Shown here piece after piece: positions 53,444-62,411 of a DNA stretch of 64,000 bases. Origin of the DNA: Lachnospiraceae bacterium (GTDB taxonomy: Bacteria; Bacillota; Clostridia; Lachnospirales; Lachnospiraceae); contig JAGBEO010000029.1 in assembly GCA_017936885.1 (NCBI GenBank), positions 26,344-90,343 on the forward strand, written 5' to 3'. Position 1 is the stretch's first letter. Each line of letters opens with the position of its first letter. Position numbers and translations under genes: made by a program. The notes beneath the pieces are model-generated. The model was given only the letters and a program-made list of their open reading frames with translations, searched no databases and was not told the origin of the DNA.

Positions 53444-54403
53444 CTATGGGTTCACAATATTTCTGTCTTTTCCTGCAAGAAAAGCCTCAATATTGTTCGC
53501 CACTTCCTCCACTAAACGGATTCTGGATTCGGTGCTCGCCCAGGACATATGCGGTGTAATGATAAGCTTCGTGCTGTCCTTAATCTCTGCAAGCGGATTA
53601 TCCTTCGCCATAGGCTCTTTCTCCAGAACATCAAGTCCCGCCGCCGCAATCTGTCCTTCTATCAGCGCATCGTAAAGATCCTGTGTATTAACTACCGGAC
53701 CGCGGGCTACGTTGACCAGTATAGCTGTGTTTTTCATCTTAGCGAAAGCTTCCTTATTCATCAGATCTCTTGTCCTGTCACTGAGCGGACAATGAAGTGA
53801 TACTATGTCGGACTCCTGTAAAAGGGTATCAAACTCTACTCTCTCGTAATCCATACAAGTGCTTTTACCGGAAGCGGAATAAAAGATTACTTTGCATCCA
53901 AAAGCTTCTGCCAGAGAGGCAACCTTACGTCCTATCGTTCCCATGCCGACGATTCCCCATGTCTTGCCTTCCAGCTCTGTAAAAGGTCTGTCAAAATTAG
54001 AAAATCTCTCCTGTGCGCTGTAGACACCGGATTTCACATAGTCATCATAGAAAGCAAGCTTCTCAGACAATACCATGGCAAGAAGCAGCGTATGCTGGGC
54101 CACTGCCGGTGTACAGTAATTAACCACATTAGCCACCTTAATACCGCGGCTCTTGCAGTAATGCAAATCCACATTGTCAAAGCCTGTCGCAAACAGACAA
54201 ATCAGCTTCACATTGGGTGCATCCTTTAAAGTATCTTCATTCATCGGCGCTTTGTTTACAATGATGATATCTGCATCTTTCACACGTTCTGCAGTGTTTG
54301 CAGCTACTGTATTCGGATAATACGCCACCTCTCCGAATTTTTCATAGCAGCTTACGTCAATGTCTGTTCCCACGCTGTCTCTCTCTAATACAACCAGTTT
54401 CAT
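53444..54403 (-). CDS. D-2-hydroxyacid dehydrogenase
   Basis: The 319-residue enzyme has the NAD-binding GIVGMGTIGRKVA, the substrate Arg in LVNVARGPVV, the Glu in LDVLEKEP and the catalytic His in ITPHMSWAS. Family members reduce 2-keto acids such as hydroxypyruvate or pyruvate using NADH. The substrate is not decidable by reading; glycerate dehydrogenase is a common annotation for this branch. A GGAGG site precedes ATG 54403. Confidence 0.9.
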   Translation of the reverse strand: MKLVVLERDSVGTDIDVSCYEKFGEVAYYPNTVAANTAERVKDADIIIVNKAPMNEDTLKDAPNVKLICLFATGFDNVDLHYCKSRGIKVANVVNYCTPAVAQHTLLLAMVLSEKLAFYDDYVKSGVYSAQERFSNFDRPFTELEGKTWGIVGMGTIGRKVASLAEAFGCKVIFYSASGKSTCMDYERVEFDTLLQESDIVSLHCPLSDRTRDLMNKEAFAKMKNTAILVNVARGPVVNTQDLYDALIEGQIAAAGLDVLEKEPMAKDNPLAEIKDSTKLIITPHMSWASTESRIRLVEEVANNIEAFLAGKDRNIVNP

Positions 54404-54459
54404 AATATCCTCCGTTTCGCCTTTTCTTCAAAGCGTTTCTTATATATACATATTAAAGA

Positions 54460-54482
54460 CTCAGCGCATACCATACGCTGAG
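54460..54482 (-). terminator. Hairpin downstream of the XRE-glycine repeat gene
   Basis: CTCAGCG (54460-54466) and CGCTGAG (54476-54482) are perfect arms around nine bases. The minus-strand T content after it is modest, so termination is possible but not certain. Confidence 0.5.
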
Positions 54483-54545
54483 CCTATTATAGCATAGTGA
54501 ATATGTGGATTCAATTTGAACTGCAGAAGGACAGCATTGCTTCTG

Positions 54546-55334
54546 TCAGAAAAATTTAATCATCTCCTTCGCCCATGTCTTGAAAAACAGCCAGTTAGAA
54601 GACACATGCGCGTCAATAGCGCGACAGGCGCTTTCGTAGTCAAAGGGCTGTCTGTTGCTGATCTGCGTGTAATCGCCTATTGCCTGGGAATAGCCTAATG
54701 CCACTTTACCTCTGGCTACATCCCCGATTGCTACCTGTGCGCCCTTTGCGTTGGCGCCAAATGCAAACTGTCCGACAGTCAGCGCACCGATAGAGAAAAT
54801 ACCGATGGAAAACGCACCGAAGCTGATCACTCCCACGGCAACCGAACCATATGCGAGAATGCCTATCGCAAAACATGCCAAAGCAAACAGGCCTAAAGAA
54901 ACGATACCGATACACAATCCGCCCATCGCCAAAAAACCTATGGCGATGCAGCCCTGTGCAATATTCCCAATGGCGATAATCCCTTTGGCACGGTAGAGCC
55001 CTGTTCCGACATTCACATGTACAAGGGGAAGGGAGCCGATCATCTTTTTGCTTTTGTACTCATAGCGGGCACGCTTGTATCGGTATACTATGTTATAAGA
55101 AGATTTACTCTCACTATCGTCCGGCTTATCTTCTTTCGCTTCATCCCTCAGCAGATAATCGGTACTTACCTCAAAGAACTCACTGATTGCCACAAGCTTA
55201 TCAAGCTCCGGCACTGACTGGTCTGTCTCCCATTTCGAAACGGACTGTCTGGACACATTCAGCACTTCTCCGAACGCTTCCTGGGAAAGCCCCTTCTCCG
55301 TTCTTAACCTGTAGATTTTCTCTCCTAATGTCAT
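54546..55334 (-). CDS. XRE regulator with glycine-periodic hydrophobic tail
   Basis: Residues 1-65 are a standard helix-turn-helix (GLSQEAFGEVLNVSRQSVSKW). After a charged linker comes a stretch at about 115-215 in which a small hydrophobic unit with Gly about every fifth residue repeats some 18 times (AIGNIAQGCIAIG, SIGIFSIGALTVG). The pattern could be a left-handed beta-helix or a membrane stack; charged residues return only near the end. The last 45 residues are soluble. ATG 55334 with AAAGGAA is preferred over the upstream start. DNA binding controlled from a membrane or polymer-like domain is inferred. Confidence 0.75.
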   Translation of the reverse strand: MTLGEKIYRLRTEKGLSQEAFGEVLNVSRQSVSKWETDQSVPELDKLVAISEFFEVSTDYLLRDEAKEDKPDDSESKSSYNIVYRYKRARYEYKSKKMIGSLPLVHVNVGTGLYRAKGIIAIGNIAQGCIAIGFLAMGGLCIGIVSLGLFALACFAIGILAYGSVAVGVISFGAFSIGIFSIGALTVGQFAFGANAKGAQVAIGDVARGKVALGYSQAIGDYTQISNRQPFDYESACRAIDAHVSSNWLFFKTWAKEMIKFF

Positions 55335-55558
55335 ATTGTCTGTTCCTTTCTCCGAATCAGCATACAGAACTCCATGTAATCTTCCGAACGCTGACGTTAT
55401 GATAATTATAAAATAAATTCTACTCTTATCATAGTGATTGAAGCAAAAAATAGCTATCAACCGCACTTGGAAATCTGTCAACTGACGGTTGCATACCCTG
55501 TATTAGTGCAAAATTCCATCTAAATACCAAGACCTGCATGGAACACATCGGGCGAAGG

Positions 55559-55909
55559 TCAACCCTCCGCCTGATAGCCTGCTGCCCGCACGGCTTTAAT
55601 AATTTCTTCTTGATCAATCTCTTTTTCATAAGAGACTACTGCCTGTTTTTTCTTAAGGGATACTTTCGCACAGACTCCATCCAGTCTGTTAATGGCATTC
55701 TCCACCCGGACTCTGCAGTTATCGCAGGTCATGCCCTCTATATGTATGACGTATTCCCCGATTTTCGGATTTTCCAGTTTCTTCTTGATAGCGATATCAC
55801 CGCCGCCACCTCCGCAGCAGCCGCCTTCCCCTTTAAAATGCCTGCGGGAAGATACAACAGCATAGGCAGCAATAACCACTAGTATTGCAATAATAACTAC
55901 ATTACCCAT
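55559..55909 (-). CDS. FeoB-associated Cys-rich membrane segment fused to HMA domain
   Basis: The 116-residue protein has one N-terminal membrane span (VVIIAILVVIAAYAVV), a Gly/Cys patch (GEGGCCGGGGGD), then a heavy-metal-associated domain with GMTCDNCRVRVENAI. The first part resembles the small Cys-rich proteins next to FeoB and the second a CopZ-like domain. It is the last gene of the iron operon and could pass metal ions or thiols. Cys31/32 and the Cys pair in the CxxC site are visible. Confidence 0.82.
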   Translation of the reverse strand: MGNVVIIAILVVIAAYAVVSSRRHFKGEGGCCGGGGGDIAIKKKLENPKIGEYVIHIEGMTCDNCRVRVENAINRLDGVCAKVSLKKKQAVVSYEKEIDQEEIIKAVRAAGYQAEG

Positions 55910-55982
55910 GAAGTCTAACTCTCCTCTCTACTACAATAAATTCTTTTTCATCTACAATCCCGATTATACCACAAAAGACTAC

Positions 55983-56009
55983 GAGCGGGACTTTTACCAT
56001 ATCCCGCTC
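55983..56009 (-). terminator. Hairpin between the two Cys-rich genes
   Basis: GAGCGGGA (55983-55990) and TCCCGCTC (56002-56009) are perfect eight-base arms. On the minus strand CTTTTG follows, so partial termination may lower expression of the last gene. Confidence 0.5.
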
Positions 56010-56055
56010 ATATCTTTCCCTATGTTTTATTTGTATGTCATATATACCGGAGTTC

Positions 56056-56190
56056 TTAATGGCATCCGCCGCAGTGTTTACAATCACCGCCGCATTGAAG
56101 TGACTTACCTGCTTTTTTATCTTTGATCATACTGCGTATCGCAAGTCCCACAGCACCTGCAACAATCACTAATACAATAGCTGTTCCCAT
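56056..56190 (-). CDS. FeoB-associated Cys-rich membrane protein
   Basis: The 44-residue protein has one span (GTAIVLVIVAGAVGLAI), a Lys-rich turn and ends CGGDCKHCGGCH, the hallmark of PF12669. The family sits beside feoB in Firmicutes and probably binds metal at the cytoplasmic side of the pore. ATG 56190 follows GGAG. The gene is too short to have been found by length alone; the Cys pattern supports it. Confidence 0.85.
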   Translation of the reverse strand: MGTAIVLVIVAGAVGLAIRSMIKDKKAGKSLQCGGDCKHCGGCH

Positions 56191-56290
56191 ATTATCAACT
56201 CCAATCTTTCCAGATTTATTTCCATGCCAGAGCAGTTTACCGCAATGAATCATATTGATACTGCTCTGTCACAAATTGTCAAATTACCGA

Positions 56291-58441
56291 TTAAGCAATT
56301 TTTTTACTTTTCTTTACATCTACCTTAAGTTCTGTAGCCTCTTTATAAGGTCTGAACAACAGATAGAGGAAACCGATTACCAACACAATCGATACGACTG
56401 TACCGATACCGAAACCGCCGCCTGTGAAGAGCGTGCCAAGCTGGTAAATAACCATAGCCACTACATAAGCCAGTAAGCACTGATAGCCGATTGCAAACCA
56501 AAACCACTTCGTATTGTTCATCTCTCTCTTAATGGCACCCATCGCCGCAAAACAAGGTGCGCACAGAAGGTTGAATGCCAGGAACCCGTATGCTGCAACC
56601 GGAGTCATAACTGCTGCCAGGCTGCCCCATACTTCCGCACCGTCTTCTGCAACTTCCGCAAAACCAAACAGCATACCGAAGGTTGCTACAACGTTTTCTT
56701 TCGCGATCAAACCGGTAACTGCCGCAACTGCCATCTTCCAGCCCTCGCCTGCCTGTGTCCATCCAAGCGGAGTAAAGATCCATGCAATACCGCTGCCGAT
56801 TTTAGCAAGGATACTGTTGTTTAACTCTTCCACCATACCGAAGCCGTCTTCCCAGCCGAAGCTCATCAGGAACCAAAGTACAATAGTAGATAACAGGATA
56901 ATCGTACCGGCTTTCTTAATGAAGGACCAGCCGCGCTCCCACATGCTTCTTAAAACTGCACCGACTGTAGGCATATGATATGCTGGAAGCTCCATAACGA
57001 AAGGTGCCGGATCTCCTGCAAACATCTTTGTTTTCTTAAGGATGATACCGGAGCAGATAATCGCTGCAATACCGATAAAGTAAGAGCTCCATGCTACCCA
57101 GCCGCCATTGTCGAAGAATGCACCTGCAATCAGGGCAATGATCGGCAGCTTTGCGCCGCAAGGTACAAAGGTTGTGGTAATAATAGTCATTTTACGGTCT
57201 CTGTCATTCTCGATCGTACGGGATGCCATAACACCGGGTACACCGCATCCGGAACCGATCAGCATCGGAATGAAAGATTTACCGGACAGACCGAATTTAC
57301 GGAAAATTCTATCCATAATAAACGCAACACGTGCCATGTATCCGCAAGACTCTAAGAATGCCAGGAAAATAAACAGCACAAGCATCTGCGGTACGAAACC
57401 AAGAACCGCACCCACACCGGCTACAATACCGTCAAGGATCAGCCCGCTTAACCAGTCTGCACATCCGATAGATGTGAGCAAACTCTCGACCGCCGGAGGA
57501 ACAATCTCACCGAACAGTACGTCATTAGTCCAATCGGTTACAAATGCACCTACCGTAGTAACAGATACATAGTATACAATAAACATAACAACCGCAAAAA
57601 TCGGAAGCGCCAGCCATCTGTTCGTAACAATTTTATCAATTTTATCAGAGGTTGTCATTGTGTTTTTCTTATTTTTAGCTACACAGTCTTTAATAATGGT
57701 GGAGATGTATACATATCTCTCATTTGTAATAATGCTCTCCGTATCATCATCAAAGGCTTCTTCCAGCGCTTTGATCTGTGCATCTACATTCGGAACAGAA
57801 CTCATCTGCTCTACAATCTTATTATCTTTCTCCAGCAACTTGATGGCGAAAAATCTCTTCTGCACCTCAGGTACACCGCTTAACACAGCAGATACATCAC
57901 TGATTGCTTCTTCCACTTTACTGTCAAACTGATGCACAACAGGCTGTGCACCTTTACCGGCCAGTGTTACAGCTTTATTTGCTGCCTCCATTACGCCGGT
58001 TCCCTTCAAAGCAGAAATCTCTACCACTTCACAGCCTAAGTTCTGGCTTAATTTCTCTAAAGAAATCTTGTCGCCGTTTTTATTTACAAGATCAATCATA
58101 TTGACTGCCATCACAACCGGAATCCCAAGTTCCATCAACTGTGTTGACAAATACAAGTTACGCTCAATATTTGTACCGTCTACAATATTTAATATTACAT
58201 CAGGTCTCTCATTGATCAGATAATTTCTGGCTACTACTTCTTCCAATGTATATGGAGATAAAGAATAAATACCCGGTAAGTCCATGATGATGACATCTTT
58301 ATTTCCTTTTAATTTACCCTCTTTTTTCTCAACAGTAACGCCCGGCCAGTTGCCTACGAACTGGTTAGAACCTGTCAAAGCGTTAAATAGAGTTGTTTTA
58401 CCGCAGTTAGGGTTACCTGCAAGTGCAATTTTAACTGACAT
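56291..58441 (-). CDS. feoB: Ferrous iron transporter FeoB
   Basis: The 716-residue protein has an N-terminal G-domain with GNPNCGKTTLFN (G1, 8-19), GVTVEKKEG, DLPGIYSL (G3) and NMIDL (G4), then a membrane part with GCGVPGVMASRTI and APCFAAMGAI, the Gate motifs with conserved Cys. It imports Fe2+ under anaerobic conditions. FeoA genes lie upstream, the first at 15 bases. The usual FeoC is absent; two Cys-rich small proteins follow. Confidence 0.95.
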   Translation of the reverse strand: MSVKIALAGNPNCGKTTLFNALTGSNQFVGNWPGVTVEKKEGKLKGNKDVIIMDLPGIYSLSPYTLEEVVARNYLINERPDVILNIVDGTNIERNLYLSTQLMELGIPVVMAVNMIDLVNKNGDKISLEKLSQNLGCEVVEISALKGTGVMEAANKAVTLAGKGAQPVVHQFDSKVEEAISDVSAVLSGVPEVQKRFFAIKLLEKDNKIVEQMSSVPNVDAQIKALEEAFDDDTESIITNERYVYISTIIKDCVAKNKKNTMTTSDKIDKIVTNRWLALPIFAVVMFIVYYVSVTTVGAFVTDWTNDVLFGEIVPPAVESLLTSIGCADWLSGLILDGIVAGVGAVLGFVPQMLVLFIFLAFLESCGYMARVAFIMDRIFRKFGLSGKSFIPMLIGSGCGVPGVMASRTIENDRDRKMTIITTTFVPCGAKLPIIALIAGAFFDNGGWVAWSSYFIGIAAIICSGIILKKTKMFAGDPAPFVMELPAYHMPTVGAVLRSMWERGWSFIKKAGTIILLSTIVLWFLMSFGWEDGFGMVEELNNSILAKIGSGIAWIFTPLGWTQAGEGWKMAVAAVTGLIAKENVVATFGMLFGFAEVAEDGAEVWGSLAAVMTPVAAYGFLAFNLLCAPCFAAMGAIKREMNNTKWFWFAIGYQCLLAYVVAMVIYQLGTLFTGGGFGIGTVVSIVLVIGFLYLLFRPYKEATELKVDVKKSKKIA

Positions 58442-58456
58442 TTTTTCCTCCTCAAT

Positions 58457-58678
58457 CTATTCTACTTCAATCATTTCCGCGTCTGCTTTACGCAGGGATA
58501 ATTCATAGCCGCGGACGGTTACTTCTACCGGATCGCCAAGAGGTGCTACCTTGCGCACATAAACCTGAACACCTTTGGTAATACCCATATCCATGATACG
58601 TCTTTTGACCGGGCCTTCACCGGACAGCTTCTTCACTGTTACGGTTTCGCCGCAAGCCACTTCCTTTAATGTTTTCAT
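58457..58678 (-). CDS. feoA: FeoA-domain protein (adjacent to feoB)
   Basis: A 73-residue SH3-like FeoA protein with LSGEGPVKRRIMDMGITKGVQV and GYELSLRKADAEMIEVE. FeoA binds FeoB's G-domain and stimulates transport. ATG 58678 follows AGGAG; GTG one codon earlier is less likely. It is the second of two FeoA genes and is the one coupled to feoB. Confidence 0.92.
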   Translation of the reverse strand: MKTLKEVACGETVTVKKLSGEGPVKRRIMDMGITKGVQVYVRKVAPLGDPVEVTVRGYELSLRKADAEMIEVE

Positions 58679-58809
58679 CACTGTTCTCCTATCCTCTTAT
58701 ACTCTCTACTCCACACACAGAATAGATGTTAGTTACAACTTACTCCCCTTTAAAAAATTTTATTAAAAAAGTGGTCGGCATCTCTGCCTTATCACCTTCT
58801 AATCTGAAA

Positions 58810-59019
58810 TTACACAATGATACGGGCAGCCATATCTTTACCGATGGCAATTCTGGAATCCTTAATATTAACGATCAGATTTCCGTTTACAGTAGAAACT
58901 ACCGTTACGTCAGCTCCTGTCACAAAACCAAGATTTTCTAAAAATTGTCTGGTTTCCTCTTTGCCGCCGACTTTTTTAATGGAATTAACTTCTCCCTCTT
59001 TTGCAAATGTTAATGGCAT
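58810..59019 (-). CDS. feoA: Second FeoA-domain protein
   Basis: The 69-residue protein has ENLGFVTGADVTVVSTVNGNLIVNIKDSRIAIGKDMAARIIV, the FeoA fold. It differs from the other copy in its loops. Two FeoA proteins are common in Clostridia. ATG 59019 with AAAGGAG is preferred over GTG 59022. A 131-base gap follows before the next feoA. Confidence 0.92.
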   Translation of the reverse strand: MPLTFAKEGEVNSIKKVGGKEETRQFLENLGFVTGADVTVVSTVNGNLIVNIKDSRIAIGKDMAARIIV

Positions 59020-59039
59020 CACAACATTCTCCTTTGCTC

Positions 59040-59522
59040 TTATACAACTGCCGCTACTCCCGCAGCATCACTGCACTCCCTCATCTCAATCAGTTCCACA
59101 TTGCGATTGTCCAGATAACCGCACATCTTAAGTCCCGCTTTCACAATCCGGTTCCACTCCTCAGAGCTTAAGTTTACCTTCGTCTGGTCATCAAACTTCA
59201 CCATACAGCTATGTACTTTCGTAGATTCCTCTTCAAAACATACATGATACATATTCTTGCGGTTAATCGCGCCTACATCCTCTAAGGTATTGATCATACG
59301 GTACACTGTCGCGATTCCGATAGACGGATCGATTTTGCACACCTGACAGTATATTTCTTTACAGCAGCTAAACTCATTCTCTAAAATACAATCAATAATA
59401 AGTTTTCTTTGATTCGTAATACGAAGTCCGCGCTCTCTTAATTTCGCCAGAATATATTCTTTCTGCTCCGTTACCCGATAATAAACACCATTTTCCTGTG
59501 TTCCGTTTCCGTTTCTGCCCAC
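59040..59522 (-). CDS. Fur-family protein lacking the usual metal site
   Basis: The N-terminal winged helix is standard (ERGLRITNQRKLIIDCIL, GIATVYRMINTLEDVG). The dimer domain should carry a His-rich HHHH/D motif and a CxxC site; here the corresponding stretch is EEESTKVHSCMVKFDD and no CxxC follows. It may therefore not sense iron in the usual way. A GTG at 59522 has ten bases to AAAGGAGG, while ATG 59531 lies only one base after it, so GTG is chosen. It is the first gene of the feo operon. Confidence 0.78.
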   Translation of the reverse strand: MGRNGNGTQENGVYYRVTEQKEYILAKLRERGLRITNQRKLIIDCILENEFSCCKEIYCQVCKIDPSIGIATVYRMINTLEDVGAINRKNMYHVCFEEESTKVHSCMVKFDDQTKVNLSSEEWNRIVKAGLKMCGYLDNRNVELIEMRECSDAAGVAAVV

Positions 59523-59620
59523 AGCCGGCATGCCTCCTTTCGCGCCTGATCTTTCGTATGAATAACAATGCCTTTCCGTATTATCCGCTTCTGAAATTAA
59601 TATATGTAATCACACAAAAT

Positions 59621-59682
59621 TGGTTAGTCTAGCCTAACTTCTTTACAGAAATAAGGTTAGCACTAACTAACCAAAGTGTCAA
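59621..59682 (-). promoter_or_regulatory. feo operon promoter with overlapping GGTTAG operator repeats
   Basis: TTGACA (59677-59682) and TAACCT (59654-59659) are spaced by 17 bases on the minus strand. Two repeats of GGTTAG-type dyads lie at 59621-59639 (TTAGTCTAGCCTAA core) and 59653-59672 (GGTTAGCACTAACTAACC). They resemble the DtxR/IdeR/MntR box with its TTAGGTTAG-CTAACC form. One overlaps the -10 and spacer, so metal-loaded repressor should block transcription. Confidence 0.7.
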
Positions 59683-59726
59683 TACATTTTTTGATAATGA
59701 TATTTTTTATCAATAGTTTTTATTGC

Positions 59727-59768
59727 ATAAAAATAAATCCGCGAGAATGAATTCCCGGCGGATTTATT
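59727..59768 (-). terminator. Terminator of pgi
   Basis: AATAAATCCGC (59732-59742) and GCGGATTTATT (59758-59768) are perfect 11-base arms, with the A-run at 59728-59733 serving as T-run on the minus strand. Confidence 0.85.
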
Positions 59769-59830
59769 CCTTATCTTATCACATATTGATTTATTCCTGC
59801 TGTTAAACCATAATCTATGGAATTCTGTTA

Positions 59831-61177
59831 CTACAGTCTCTTAAGCAGTTCTTCTCTCTGTGCCTCATAGCCCGGCTTACCGAGAAGCGCAAACATGTTT
59901 TTCTTATAGCTTTCTACGCCCGGCTGATTGAACGGATTAACACCTAATAAATATCCGCTGACACCACACGCAAACTCAAAGAAGTAGAATAATTCACCTA
60001 AGAAGAATTCATTTACTTCCGGTACATTCACCATGAAGTTCGGAACCTGACCGTCTGTGTGGGCAAGAATGGTTCCGTTCATAGCGCTCTTATTGACGAA
60101 ATCTACGCTCTTGCCTGCCAGATAGTTCAAGCCGTCTAAGTCTACCGGCTCCTCACCGATAATAATTTCTTCTCTGCTTGTCTCAATGTTAATAACTGTC
60201 TCGAACATATTTCTGGCACCGTCCTGAATGAACTGTCCCATGGAATGTAAGTCTGTTGTTAAGTCAACGCTGGCAGGGAAGATACCCTTCTGGTCTTTAC
60301 CCTCAGACTCGCCGTAGAGCTGCTTCCACCACTCGGATACATAGTGTACACTGGGCTCATAGTTGGCAAGAATCTCAATTGCTTTGCCTTTTCTTAATAA
60401 AATGTTACGAAGTGCTGCATATTTCAACGCATCATTCTCCTCAAAAGGAGCTTCCAATGCCATCTTTCTGCCTTCTGCTGCACCTTCCATCAGTTTATCG
60501 ATGTCTGCACCGGATACAGCGATCGGAAGCAAGCCAACTGCTGTCAGTACAGAGAAACGTCCGCCTATATCATCCGGCACTACGAATGTCTCATAGCCTT
60601 CTTCAGTTGCCAGATTCTTTAAGGAACCTTTTACTCTGTCAGTAGTAGCATAGATTCTCTTGGCAGCGCCTTCTTTGCCGTATTTCTTCTCAGCCATCTC
60701 CTTGAATACACGGAATGCAATCGCAGGCTCTGTCGTTGTACCGGATTTGGAAATCATGTTGATAGAGAAATCTCTGTCTCCGATTACATCAATCAGATGT
60801 TTAATATAAGTAGAACTGATAGAGTTACCTACGAAGTAGATTTCCGGTGTCTTTCTGACAGACTTGTCCACCACGTTGTAGAAGCTGTGACGTAAGAACT
60901 CGATTGCTGCTCTGGCGCCAAGGTAAGAACCGCCGATACCGATGACTAACAGTACTTCGGAATCACTCTGAATCTTAGCTGCCGCTTCTTTGATTCTTGC
61001 AAACTCTTCCTTATCATAATCAACAGGTAAGTTGATCCATCCTAAGAAATCATTGCCTGCTCCGGTTTTGTTAACCAGTACTTCTTTTGCATCTAAAGCA
61101 AGTTTCTTCATCATTTCCACTTCGTTATCGCTAACGAAAGGAGCTGCTTTAGAATAGTCAAACGTAACTTTGCTCAT
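59831..61177 (-). CDS. pgi: Glucose-6-phosphate isomerase
   Basis: The 448-residue enzyme has [36 protein letters not shown] (substrate phosphate site) and the C-terminal [16 protein letters not shown] motif of the class typical for Firmicutes. It interconverts glucose-6-phosphate and fructose-6-phosphate. Length fits the short bacterial form. AAAAGGAG precedes ATG 61177. A terminator follows. It is not in an operon with glg or pts genes. Confidence 0.95.
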   Translation of the reverse strand: MSKVTFDYSKAAPFVSDNEVEMMKKLALDAKEVLVNKTGAGNDFLGWINLPVDYDKEEFARIKEAAAKIQSDSEVLLVIGIGGSYLGARAAIEFLRHSFYNVVDKSVRKTPEIYFVGNSISSTYIKHLIDVIGDRDFSINMISKSGTTTEPAIAFRVFKEMAEKKYGKEGAAKRIYATTDRVKGSLKNLATEEGYETFVVPDDIGGRFSVLTAVGLLPIAVSGADIDKLMEGAAEGRKMALEAPFEENDALKYAALRNILLRKGKAIEILANYEPSVHYVSEWWKQLYGESEGKDQKGIFPASVDLTTDLHSMGQFIQDGARNMFETVINIETSREEIIIGEEPVDLDGLNYLAGKSVDFVNKSAMNGTILAHTDGQVPNFMVNVPEVNEFFLGELFYFFEFACGVSGYLLGVNPFNQPGVESYKKNMFALLGKPGYEAQREELLKRL

Positions 61178-61271
61178 TATTTTTATCTCCTTTTATTTTT
61201 TCCGTTGCCTTCCTAATCAGTTTAGCATTGAAAACTATGTTTTTCAAGAGTCTGTCCTTATCCAACTGCCC

Positions 61272-62300
61272 CTATTCTTTGGTTGCCTTCTTATACTCTT
61301 CCGATTCGGCTCCGCCCCATGTAGTCTTATGTGCTTCATAGACCTGTCCTTCTTCCAGATTTACAGCATAAAATTCCAGCAAAGTAGTATTATCCAACTG
61401 ACTGCCGTCTATATCATAATGCTCTTCCTCTGCCACGAACAACTGACACTTACCGTTCTCCGACATACCGTTATAAACCAACAGCACGCGGGAATGTTCT
61501 TTTCCCATCACTTCTGCATAAAAATTACCTTTCGCGTTGTAAGTAAAAGAAGGAGCTTCACTCTCACTGTTGGGATTGTCCATATAATGTTTCTCATAAA
61601 TCAACCAGACGGCATCTGCCAGCGGGTAATCTCCCTCATATACATTAAGATATCTGGCATTTTCCTTTTTCTCCTGATATTCTTCCATGAATTGCTTCTG
61701 TTTGTCCGGATGCTTTATTTTTTCTATGCCTGTTTCTTCCTGTTTTTCATTTTCGGAAATTTCGGCATCCTGTACGACAGAATTATTGCTTCTGCTTTCC
61801 TCATATTGATTGTCTGGATATTCCTGCCAGCTTACCTTTTTTCTGAAAAAGAAAGCAACCGTCTCATAATAGGAATGAGATTCCTCGAACAGAGTCTCTG
61901 ACCTGGTTACCTCTAACATACCATTGTCCATACGCTTCTCTGAATCAACTGTAAATATCATAAGTACACACAGAAACAAGGACAGAAGAATCATCCCCAG
62001 CCCATAGGCTGACAATAACACCCCTGTACACCACTGAAATGCCCGGTCCTGTGCAATACCATTTGCAAACCTTGCAGCAATTCTCTCTTCTTTCTTCCGC
62101 TCCCTCCAGGCAAACATCAGATAACCTGTGCCGATCACCGGAAAAAGCCAGAGATAGGAAAGTGCAATGACCTGAACCCATGTCCTGTACTCCATTTCAC
62201 AAAGTCCAAGCAGAACATCCACCACACAGTAAATTGCCGCAAATATAAGATATTGTATAATAAGTATCTTTCTGACAGAATACTTTTTCTCTCCGTGCAT
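61272..62300 (-). CDS. Unknown membrane protein
   Basis: The 342-residue protein has two N-terminal spans (about 15-35, 42-62), a third after a charged loop (VLLSAYGLGMILLSLFLCVLMIF, about 95-118) and a long extracytoplasmic or cytoplasmic soluble region rich in Glu and Tyr. Segments such as AKGNFYAEVMGKEHSRVLLVY and TTWGGAESEE show beta-rich folding. No family recognised. ATG 62300 with GGAGG is preferred over a start 57 bases earlier. It follows murG after a terminator. Confidence 0.7.
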   Translation of the reverse strand: MHGEKKYSVRKILIIQYLIFAAIYCVVDVLLGLCEMEYRTWVQVIALSYLWLFPVIGTGYLMFAWRERKKEERIAARFANGIAQDRAFQWCTGVLLSAYGLGMILLSLFLCVLMIFTVDSEKRMDNGMLEVTRSETLFEESHSYYETVAFFFRKKVSWQEYPDNQYEESRSNNSVVQDAEISENEKQEETGIEKIKHPDKQKQFMEEYQEKKENARYLNVYEGDYPLADAVWLIYEKHYMDNPNSESEAPSFTYNAKGNFYAEVMGKEHSRVLLVYNGMSENGKCQLFVAEEEHYDIDGSQLDNTTLLEFYAVNLEEGQVYEAHKTTWGGAESEEYKKATKE

Positions 62301-62327
62301 ACTATATCCTCCATTCTTACTCAACCT

Positions 62328-62355
62328 GCGAATTTGTGCACAAGCACAAATTTGC
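62328..62355. repeat. Inverted repeat with 12-base arms
   Basis: GCGAATTTGTGC (62328-62339) and GCACAAATTTGC (62344-62355) pair with one mismatch around four bases. It lies just before the next gene's leader and could be part of a combined terminator with the adjacent hairpin. Confidence 0.5.
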
Positions 62356-62363
62356 AAATAAAT

Positions 62364-62400
62364 ATTCCTACAAAGCTCATCATGCAGTCTTTGTAGGAAT
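62364..62400 (-). terminator. Terminator of murG
   Basis: ATTCCTACAAAG (62364-62375) and CTTTGTAGGAAT (62389-62400) are perfect 12-base arms; an ATTTATTT stretch follows on the minus strand. Confidence 0.75.
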
Positions 62401-62411
62401 TATATCTTACT

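Noticed and set aside
54460-54482. Operator reading of the CTCAGCG inverted repeat
   Set aside because: Its place directly downstream of a gene fits a transcription end better than an operator, although the T-run is weak.
55429-55629. 66-codon minus-strand frame past the end of the iron operon
   Set aside because: It overlaps the HMA gene in another frame and has no protein features.
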